Below the pieces are notes generated by a model. That model was not told the DNA's origin. It did not search any database and saw only the letters and a program-made list of their open reading frames with translations. From Monocercomonoides exilis (Eukaryota; Preaxostyla; Oxymonadida; Polymastigidae), in NCBI GenBank assembly GCA_001643675.2, contig LSRY02000025.1, forward strand, positions 1 through 64,000: a DNA stretch of 64,000 bases. Direction: 5' to 3'. Numbering within the stretch: the stretch's first letter is position 1; the number at the start of each line of letters is the position of its first letter. Shown in pieces: positions 57,401 through 64,000 of the stretch. The position numbers and the translations under genes were made by a program.

Positions 57401-60400
57401 AATATTCCATTATTTGCATTGATATTCGAAACAGTTGAGTTGCTCAAAAGCGCATTTCCTTCTTGTTCGGTTCTTATGAGAGAACCACCAACAGTCAACA
57501 AAGAGATGCTTGTCTTTAAAATATCTAATCTTCCCTTTTGAACACTAAACAGAGCAGAATGTATTGCCACTGTTTCATCTTCACCAGTGAATGAGCATTG
57601 CGTAATAGAAGTCGTTCCATTGATCTGATTGAGCACAGAAACATGCTTCGATTGGAAGGCCGAGCCAAAGGCAAAATCACACAAAGTGATAACAACATCA
57701 TCTGCTGTTTGAATCAACGAAGAATCTGCTGATGTGCTGGCATATTCCTTGCTCAGAATTATCCTGCAATTTTCCTTCAAGCGCGATCTGACTGTCAAAT
57801 CATCCATCACTGCCTCTCCTCCCACCTCTGCCTCATCCAAAATCCACAGAAAGCGCGCATATCCTTCGTCAATATGCTTCACTCCCTCAGAAACTGTCTG
57901 GCAGGGCGATTTAACTGACCCGCACGTGTTGTTGTCCAATGAGTCTGAGGATGTCACAAAGATCTGCTCTGAACGGTAAAAACGTATCAAAGAAAGAATA
58001 TTTATAACTTCTTGAGATATGTCTATACCGCAAAATGCTTTGTCATCGCTAAACGAAGACTGCGAATAATCCAAACTAAACAGAGAATTCGTAACTTGTT
58101 CGTTAATATTGTTGCAATAGATAAAGAAATCATTGCCTTCTTTTGCACTATTCATTGAGAAATTAACTGCTCTCATATAAAAATTCAATTTAGGTGACTC
58201 CGTCTGAGGAGAAGGAGGTTTATTCGGAACACAATCAAGATACAATCCACCCCCTCTTCCATTATTTGATGAGGTGCTGCACTGTGTGAACGAGCATTCT
58301 TCTATCCTCAAAGAGCCATCTGGTGCTGGATGATTAAATAGAATCGCTCCACCTGTGTCCGAAGATGAGGAGCAGGTGCTAAATTGTGTTCCATTAATAA
58401 TACAGTTAATTGCTTCGAAGTTTGATTTAGGATTCGGAGAAATAACACATCCGCCCGCATTTTGACTGAGTCCAATATTCGTAAAATTGCTGTTTGTGAC
58501 GCTGACAATGCATTGGTTGTTTGTACGACGATCATTCTCAACTGAAAATTGCGCATTTGAAGAAGAAATAGAAGCAGATGCAGAAGGAGCAGGCGAAAGA
58601 GCAATTAGCGGTGAATCTGAAAGTGTGATGCCATCAACTTTGAAGTTATCGATCGTTCCAGACACAGCAGACGACGATATTGCAAGAATTGACGATTTCA
58701 AATTCTGACCGTTCAACTCACAGTTTATGATGCTCACTGATCCTTGGAGTGCATTTATGATGAGTGTATTGCATTCGCTTGAAAAAACAAAGTCGTCGTT
58801 GTTCAGAATGAGATTAGAAACAGGTACTGAAAGCTCAATTAATGAAGTATGATATTCAAAAGAGGGAGGGATGTTCAATGAAACATACTCAAATGTGCAT
58901 TTGACTTTCACATTTATAAGTCCCTTTGTACTTGTTCCGCCATTTGCAATAATCAGTTTTTGCTTTGGTGGAACTGGATCGGCCTGTTGGCTAACGCCAT
59001 TTCCAATGATCAAATGCTCAATTTCTTCGATGGCCAATTCTCCATCAATTTTCGCTCCTTCCATAACAAATACTTGCTTTTTTTCAGCACTTTCTATCTT
59101 TCCCAGTGCTTTTTGAACAGTTTTGCACGGATATGCTGTAAATCCACACACAACAACATCCACCCCATCTTCTCCCACATATGGAACATCACCATAAGAA
59201 TGGAAGAAATAAACAAGCGGAATCGCGTTGTCTTTATCGCTTCCATCAAATCCTTTCATCGAATCAACGTTTTCAATTGAAATCTGCTTGGCAAATGGAA
59301 GAGTTTGCTCTGTGATACTGTCTTTGAGCGAGGCAGAACTTGCAAACAAATCTTTTCCAAACGAAGCAACGTTGACTTTATCACCTTCACCAAAAGTTGG
59401 AGAACTGATGACAAAATTGTTGGAATTAGCTGCCAAATCGAGATAAATGCCTCCTCCATAACCAATCATCGTCGGTGGATATGCTGGAGCTTTGCATGAC
59501 TTGAATGAGCATGAACTAATTATCAATTTTGTGCTTGCAACAGGATGAGCGTAAATGGCTCCTCCCTTTCCGTTTGAGACAAACGTTTCACATTCCTCAA
59601 ATACGCAGTTGTTGACGGTGATTTCGGAGGTAAAGTCAGTTGCTTTCGATTCTTCAATTAAGATTGCGCCTCCATTTGCTGAAATCGCTCTGCATTGCTT
59701 GAAAGTGTTGTTATTTATTGTTAGACTCTTGCTGCTTGTGACTTTGATGACTGAGCATTCGCTATTACTTTCATGAGACAAAGTGGCATTTTTAATCTCG
59801 CATTTTGTTTTGCCTTCAATCAGAATGATTTCGCTTGTCCCTTGATTTGTAGTGAAACTTCCTGTTAGAAAAGAAATGACTCCAGAAACACTCGATTCAT
59901 CTGTTGTTCGATATGCAATGAAATGCTTTTCACTAGCTGGATACACATCATCCATTGAAAGATAATCCACATTCAGACATCCCGCTCCTTCAACCACAAT
60001 AACATCATAATTAATATTTGTGACAGATTGTGCCATCACAACGTGGCTATTCCGAAAAGACAGCGTTTGAGCTGAACAATCAAACAGAGATGCTCTTGAA
60101 GCATTCAAATTCTCAGGAATTGACAAAGTGATTTTGCTTATCGAAAAGTCCATCGCAACCGAAAAGAAGCATTGCTTGCTGTTGCTGGCATCTGTGTCTG
60201 TTATACTCACAGTGCTCTCACCTTCTGAGCTTTCAAGACTCAACTTCTTATTTGAAGAACTCAGATGCAGCGGCTTATCAATAGAAGACAACGTTTTGAC
60301 CTTCACAACAGAATTATCTGCTGTAAATGTATTGAATCTCAAGTTGAGAATATGATTGATTGTCTCGCAAGGTGCTTCAGAAAACCCACAGCCACTGAAA

Positions 60401-63400
60401 TCTCCTCCATTTTCATTCCCCACAAATCCAGTGGAAGTGAAATTGCTCCACAAATAGACAAGCAGCGGTATGTCCAAGTTCTCATTGGTTGTCGAGCGTT
60501 CTCTGCCCATCATTGCATTCAAATCTGTTGGCAGTGAGTCAAAAACGAACGATGAAGAAGAAACAACACTTTTCAAGTTGCTTGCATCGACAAAGACAAA
60601 AGTCTCTTTTTCTCCTGTTTGTCCAGCAGTTTTCGTGAATGTCAACTTTTCAATGTGCAACGGATTGCCAGCTGAAGAAGATGGATCAATTGATTCATTC
60701 AATTGGAGATACAGAGAAGCAGAGGCTGTGCCCGAAGATCCGCTGCACTTCGCAAATGATGAACTTTTCACAGAGAAAGCATTTCCTTGTGTCATTTTCA
60801 CAAATCCCACTGTTCCTGTTGAGCTAGTTGATGAAATATCATTGAAAGTTGATCCTTCAATTGACAGTGAATCGCATTCATTTGAGTTTATAAGCACATC
60901 ACTTCCCAAAACAATTGAAGAAAATGTGGATCCAATAACACTCAGCTCAGCATTTGATGAAGCTTGAATAACACCTCCTTCATGTGCTGAAGAAAAAGAC
61001 ATGCTTTGAATGCTCGTCTGCTGCAGAGAAAATATCCCTCCTGTCAAAACAGCAAGATTGACAACACAGCTCTTCTTTGTTTGAGCATTTGCCTCACCAA
61101 AATCGCAGCTGGAAACAGTTATCTGCCCTGCTGATTGAGTAAACAATGCTTTCACAGCAGATGGAGCGCCTTCACTTGGAAGATTAAAAATCAGGTTGTT
61201 ATATGCGACAGAATCAGAAGCAGATGCCGTGTTGCATGTGAATTCAGAGTCAATAGCGACTTCAACAGAAGATTTTGAAGAAGAAGAAGAAGATTGAAAA
61301 GAAAATGATTTTTCGCTCAAATCAACAACTGTATTCACAGAAAGTTTTGAAACAATTTTGACAATATTAACATTTTCGCTGAGGCGATTCATTGCCTTCA
61401 GAAGAGTTGAGCAAGGCCATTGAGAATAACCACATGCATCGTCTTCATCTTCACTGACACCATGTGATGAATCAACATACACAGATTTATCAGAAAGTGG
61501 AAAGAAAAACGGATACAGAGAGAATTCATCGCTTGTTCCAGAAGGAGAAGGAGGAGAAGTTACACTGCCATACAATGCATTCAGTGACATATCAGATTTT
61601 TTTGTATCACTCCAATCCCAACCAGATACGCAAGTCTTCAAATTTTCATATAGAATATACACATCTGTTCCCTTTGCTGCTTTGTTATCTGAGAAAATCA
61701 GTTGAGTCAATTTGATAGCATTTGCACCGATTTCTGAAGAGCCTGTAAGTAACAGATAGACAGCACCTCCTCTGCCATTCGCTTCTGATGCTTTGCAAGA
61801 AGAGAAAGTGGAGTTGTGAATCATCAAAAAGGGAGAAGAAGAAGATGATGATGATGAAGATGGAATTGTGATAGAAAGTGCTCCTCCACTCAAAGAAGAG
61901 GAAGAAGAAATGGATGAAAATGTGCAACCTTCGATGGAAACAGAGTTAGCTGCACTGATTGCAATAAAAGGAGAATTCGATGCGTCATTTGAAACTTCTG
62001 TGCCTGCATTCAAAGACGAAGAAGATGATGGTGAAGTCATTGAATTTTTCATTGCACCGCTTCCTGTTTGAATTGACACATCTTCAAACTTGCAATTTTT
62101 CATTGAAAAAATATGCGTTCCACTTTCACAGCAAATGAAAGACGATTTTTGGAGAATTTTCTCTGCAAAATTGAACTCAACGTTTGTCAGTGCAAGTTGT
62201 CCTGTTGTTGCTTTGACGAAAGCATTTGAGCTCCACTCTAATCCTGTAACAGAAACTGTGTTTAATGAAAGCTTTCCTCCATTTCCACCTTCGCCTTTGT
62301 CGAGAAGAGAAAACATGGCGTCGGAAAAAGTCGTCGAAGAAGCTGCAGTTTCAAAGTCGAAATTGCATGATTCAAATGAAAGTGATCCCAATGAAATCGA
62401 AGCAAAAGAAGATATTTGAGTTACGCTGGCTTCCCATTTAAATATTAAGTTTGAGAATACCAGCAACTTATTTGCATCTGCAGCATCATCGTTTGCAAGC
62501 GAGCCTGTTCCAGATATCTTCACACACACTGAAGAATTCGTTTCGGACGGGCAAATCTCTGCTTTTCTCCCGCAGATCTTCCATTCTTCAGTCAATTCAA
62601 CTGAATGAATCACAAACACAATGTCATCCTCGCTCAAAGCAGAAACCGCACCATTTAAAGTTTTCTTTGGGCTTTCCGCTGAGCCATCATATGCATCGTT
62701 TCCTGAAGCATTAACATAAATAGCAACGATGCATTCTTTTGATGAAGGGATCTCAGAAACAGAGAATGAATTGTCAACAATAGTGCCGTTTTCGTCAGTA
62801 AATAAAATGCTTTTTGGTTCGTCTGTAACTCCTTTCAAGGAAGCAAAATTATCGGGAGTGATAGGATATTTTTCTCTGTTCCAGTTTGTTACACATAAGC
62901 AGTGCCCTCCTTTATCAGAATTTGTTGAGCAGCTGTCAAATGTCAAGCATTTTAATATAAATTGGTTTTCGAATTCATTGTTTGCCTTAAAGAAAATTGC
63001 TCCTCCTTCTTTGTTGGAAGTGCATTCGGAGAACCGACACCCTGTAATTGTTAATTTTCCTTTTCCAATATTTCCAGAAATCGCACCTCCGCTGCCTGCT
63101 GTTGATTTGCAATTGGTAAAATTGCACTTTGTAATATCAAGTGTAGAGCCAGCGAGTCCAATGTCAAAGTTTATTACAGAACCATCTGACTGCCTTGATG
63201 TTTCAGAAAATTGTGTGTTTTCAATTATAACTTCGCGAGTTCCTTTCAGTTCAATTACAGGCTTATCAGAATTCATAGTGATCGTATTAAATTTACAATC
63301 TTTTATTGTAATTTTTCCATTTTGTCCAAAAATAAATTTACCGTTGTGATTTATATTTGTCCATGAACAATTTTTAATCGTAAATGAATGTTGTTGATCC

Positions 63401-63612
63401 ATAACTTCAACCAATACCCTTTTTCCACCAATATTTTCATAGTTTTTATTCTCAGCGCTCACTGTATTGCCAGTATCAGGTATAACTGGCCAATCAGTCC
63501 AATATTCGTTGTTTGCTCTTTTATGCCTCAAAAAATTCTGTAAACTAGCATCGTTTAATTGTTCGGAGATAATTGTAATTGCAAAAACGAAAAAAAAGCA
63601 AATTATTCTCAT
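54496..63612 (-). CDS. Giant beta-helix receptor-like protein with TM and cytoplasmic pseudokinase
   Basis: 3038 residues in one uninterrupted exon. The signal peptide is MRIICFFFVFAITIISE. The ectodomain (to about 2505) has Pmp-like motifs: many GGAI/GGAL/GGAV/GGGI sites and F-x-x-C/N turns, typical of right-handed parallel beta-helices. Module starts recur about every 400 residues, near 312, 725, 1075, 1490 and 1895. The last four carry C-G-x(4-5)-P-C-x-T (CGYSQWPCST, CGFSEAPCET, CGFTAYPCKT, CGSVKSPCQT). One membrane helix lies at about 2510-2532. The tail holds a kinase-like C-lobe at about 2665-2965: LSPHCILF replaces the catalytic loop (no HRD Asp), VLGVELD sits where DFG should be, then RWKAPELV, SVGMMLWEIS and QERPSLIELKRML. 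Glycine loop and catalytic Lys are not seen, so it is an inactive or allosteric pseudokinase. The tail ends in an acidic Ser/Glu segment. Probably a surface receptor or adhesin signalling through scaffolding; this role is inference. The tail-coding DNA is more GC-rich than the ectodomain part. Confidence 0.9.
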   Translation of the reverse strand: MRIICFFFVFAITIISEQLNDASLQNFLRHKRANNEYWTDWPVIPDTGNTVSAENKNYENIGGKRVLVEVMDQQHSFTIKNCSWTNINHNGKFIFGQNGKITIKDCKFNTITMNSDKPVIELKGTREVIIENTQFSETSRQSDGSVINFDIGLAGSTLDITKCNFTNCKSTAGSGGAISGNIGKGKLTITGCRFSECTSNKEGGAIFFKANNEFENQFILKCLTFDSCSTNSDKGGHCLCVTNWNREKYPITPDNFASLKGVTDEPKSILFTDENGTIVDNSFSVSEIPSSKECIVAIYVNASGNDAYDGSAESPKKTLNGAVSALSEDDIVFVIHSVELTEEWKICGRKAEICPSETNSSVCVKISGTGSLANDDAADANKLLVFSNLIFKWEASVTQISSFASISLGSLSFESCNFDFETAASSTTFSDAMFSLLDKGEGGNGGKLSLNTVSVTGLEWSSNAFVKATTGQLALTNVEFNFAEKILQKSSFICCESGTHIFSMKNCKFEDVSIQTGSGAMKNSMTSPSSSSSLNAGTEVSNDASNSPFIAISAANSVSIEGCTFSSISSSSSLSGGALSITIPSSSSSSSSSPFLMIHNSTFSSCKASEANGRGGAVYLLLTGSSEIGANAIKLTQLIFSDNKAAKGTDVYILYENLKTCVSGWDWSDTKKSDMSLNALYGSVTSPPSPSGTSDEFSLYPFFFPLSDKSVYVDSSHGVSEDEDDACGYSQWPCSTLLKAMNRLSENVNIVKIVSKLSVNTVVDLSEKSFSFQSSSSSSKSSVEVAIDSEFTCNTASASDSVAYNNLIFNLPSEGAPSAVKALFTQSAGQITVSSCDFGEANAQTKKSCVVNLAVLTGGIFSLQQTSIQSMSFSSAHEGGVIQASSNAELSVIGSTFSSIVLGSDVLINSNECDSLSIEGSTFNDISSTSSTGTVGFVKMTQGNAFSVKSSSFAKCSGSSGTASASLYLQLNESIDPSSSAGNPLHIEKLTFTKTAGQTGEKETFVFVDASNLKSVVSSSSFVFDSLPTDLNAMMGRERSTTNENLDIPLLVYLWSNFTSTGFVGNENGGDFSGCGFSEAPCETINHILNLRFNTFTADNSVVKVKTLSSIDKPLHLSSSNKKLSLESSEGESTVSITDTDASNSKQCFFSVAMDFSISKITLSIPENLNASRASLFDCSAQTLSFRNSHVVMAQSVTNINYDVIVVEGAGCLNVDYLSMDDVYPASEKHFIAYRTTDESSVSGVISFLTGSFTTNQGTSEIILIEGKTKCEIKNATLSHESNSECSVIKVTSSKSLTINNNTFKQCRAISANGGAILIEESKATDFTSEITVNNCVFEECETFVSNGKGGAIYAHPVASTKLIISSCSFKSCKAPAYPPTMIGYGGGIYLDLAANSNNFVISSPTFGEGDKVNVASFGKDLFASSASLKDSITEQTLPFAKQISIENVDSMKGFDGSDKDNAIPLVYFFHSYGDVPYVGEDGVDVVVCGFTAYPCKTVQKALGKIESAEKKQVFVMEGAKIDGELAIEEIEHLIIGNGVSQQADPVPPKQKLIIANGGTSTKGLINVKVKCTFEYVSLNIPPSFEYHTSLIELSVPVSNLILNNDDFVFSSECNTLIINALQGSVSIINCELNGQNLKSSILAISSSAVSGTIDNFKVDGITLSDSPLIALSPAPSASASISSSNAQFSVENDRRTNNQCIVSVTNSNFTNIGLSQNAGGCVISPNPKSNFEAINCIINGTQFSTCSSSSDTGGAILFNHPAPDGSLRIEECSFTQCSTSSNNGRGGGLYLDCVPNKPPSPQTESPKLNFYMRAVNFSMNSAKEGNDFFIYCNNINEQVTNSLFSLDYSQSSFSDDKAFCGIDISQEVINILSLIRFYRSEQIFVTSSDSLDNNTCGSVKSPCQTVSEGVKHIDEGYARFLWILDEAEVGGEAVMDDLTVRSRLKENCRIILSKEYASTSADSSLIQTADDVVITLCDFAFGSAFQSKHVSVLNQINGTTSITQCSFTGEDETVAIHSALFSVQKGRLDILKTSISLLTVGGSLIRTEQEGNALLSNSTVSNINANNGILDGKQGNASLERVNITNCNSNFSIFAFSSQSCGSLLKVKISTIEIKDGAVILINADKNPDDISSHSSFSALQLPNEEAINHALTINTLTVEHVKRTTNGACVISASGESTLLSSSSSLSSPYSSLSASNPFTLQFTNCSFIDCYSPSTKGSIASFFSCPDIQLHDCLFDGSTVSAAATTTSNNKNAKVNDDKRKRISNAKLDDPEICTWQGSLLHLEQSNAVIEIATFANSAKGGLSITKSNATLSKSDFEGNKPNIPGFESVNRNIHCVGQESMLTVENVDGSGDESDAATSSLWILNEGCKLSGAAADRQSPFFIPSLKRATNRTVGDNREIAVSGSLLIPCDLSFRIIYDHSSSSEIVNHEFSSFVSEAEAIATVPEAEIAEKGDKSVMSVQLVFNEKNGGNPSYSTILMLQNTTVADSPDDGRISQVNNGGNSTWMIAFIIAIVLVLILLILIIVQIAWKKRKGNKAENQMMYLKEIEMENEDMMDNPLNGTRKAMNKMGTMDLRCADGTTSEILLGNSSDSYNSKDALLPNMSSTVEIAGLDTIDVATLKREGMDGRGGGGRWRSGDETTSTATSELDSFSSCASDMAPTTSSISNLIEGMSCETPFEKIIVDLRDSLFVHVHQPSQIPTHDGDPRPTKAFSYPSSSDARTESGKSGQDGKDSQQANNTALLATRKEQYASQVLFWALNGCQHLMEIDPKNAILANLSPHCILFGDEGVIVLGVELDDELTLGGGSRSRKGVSTATTTIGNRNGNERGGGASTKTGNLGTNTSSYDVLFTDDSLRWKAPELVKETSEANEKTLAFSVGMMLWEISTENVPFEDVDALTAAMKLASYELPALSEVFGEEMRKIIKQCLSRSQQERPSLIELKRMLISQFPEGMTAMTMSDAIDLDTTASERLMSDVEESEEEQNKSGYDDEEEEDNESYASESVAESIRTEKEEDDSASLKSGDSMFSSLKDEE

Positions 63613-63832
63613 TTTACAAAAGGGAAATGAGAATATCTTATTCTCAAAATTCTATCAAATTGAAATTATATTAGGGTATTGGATCATTTTATAAAATGTG
63701 GGTTGTATCAAAAAAATTAAAAGGCGCAAGCCAATTAATTCTTAAGAACGACCGGTTAATCTACAACACCTCTTGTTATGGGAGTAGACCCTTGTAATAA
63801 CGGGACTAGTCGATCAAAAATGTTTTTATTTG

Positions 63833-64000
63833 ATGATCCCGCAAAGCACAATTGGACTCGCGTCGGGAGCGATGCCTGGAATTCAGGCCGCCGAGCCAAC
63901 GAGCGGTGGGGCAGTCTTTACATCCCCCTCCAGTGCTTCTGCTGCGTCACAGGAAAATTTACTTCTTCCTCCAAGTTTTAATTCGCAAATAACTCAACCA
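63833..64000 (+). CDS. 5' end of an unidentified gene running off the window
   Basis: From ATG at 63833 the frame (MIPQSTIGLASGAMPGIQAA...) stays open to the last base, 56 codons, with a Ser/Ala/Pro-rich composition and a visibly higher GC content than the adjoining spacer. A second in-frame ATG lies at 63872. It is divergent from the giant beta-helix gene across about 220 bases. No family recognised; it could also be an internal exon. Confidence 0.4.
   Translation, partial: MIPQSTIGLASGAMPGIQAAEPTSGGAVFTSPSSASAASQENLLLPPSFNSQITQP

Noticed and set aside
54496-63612. Bacterial (chlamydial Pmp) origin of the giant protein
   Set aside because: GGA(I/L/V) and FxxN motifs are shared by many beta-helix repeat proteins; there is no autotransporter barrel, and a eukaryotic TM plus kinase-like tail follows. 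Similarity of repeats alone does not support transfer.
63700-64000. tRNA or other RNA gene near the right edge
   Set aside because: No A/B box pair or cloverleaf could be found; the terminal CCA is part of an open reading frame.

Overview
The window is nuclear DNA of a unicellular eukaryote. Genes carry GT-AG spliceosomal introns, long intergenic spacers are AT-rich, and the proteins include a CWC27-type spliceosomal cyclophilin, SH3 domains, a cyclin and an FtsX-like permease. Giant parallel beta-helix surface proteins with a cytoplasmic kinase-like domain, together with a lineage-specific family of Lys/Glu-rich proteins (the three-exon gene at 35.9-37.4 kb and its relict at 47.7 kb), point to an oxymonad/Preaxostyla flagellate (Blattamonas- or Monocercomonoides-like). 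That assignment is inference from remembered families, not a database result.

Bases 1-24642 form one near-perfect inverted repeat. The left arm (1-12247, cut by the window edge) and the right arm (12324-24642) flank a 76-bp spacer. Each arm carries, outward from the centre: a modular beta-helix membrane protein (intact at 12445-16197, frame-broken at 8382-12127), a pogo/Tigger-type DNA transposon with an intron-bearing transposase (16839-18882 and 5726-7748), a beta-helix plus pseudokinase gene with in-frame TGA codons (19456-22806 and 1818-5156), and a small two-exon coiled-coil gene. In the stretches compared, the arms differ almost only by 1-3 base indels, mostly in homopolymers, so most left-arm frame breaks may be sequencing errors.

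From 24.6 to 64 kb the sequence is single copy: a metallophosphoesterase (25.3-26.6 kb); a 3-kb spacer with at least three TA-flanked MITE-like inverted-repeat elements; a seven-exon FtsX-like permease (29.6-33.9 kb); a lineage-family gene (35.9-37.4 kb); the CWC27 cyclophilin (38.0-40.3 kb); a minus-strand SH3-SH3-pseudo-SDR fusion (41.8-45.8 kb); a low-complexity stretch with a 39-base A tract; a relict paralogue of the lineage family; a cyclin-box gene with huge Ser and Glu tracts (48.5-51.4 kb); a simple-repeat-rich spacer with about 250 bp of (GAGAAA)n; a 3038-residue beta-helix receptor-like protein with a cytoplasmic pseudokinase (54.5-63.6 kb, minus); and the start of a gene running off the right edge.

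The unifying theme is a family of secreted or membrane-anchored beta-helix proteins built from modules of about 400 residues, some fused to a degenerate protein-kinase C-lobe. The window holds a giant member, a shortened member with the same cytoplasmic tail (twice), and a member lacking the kinase (twice).
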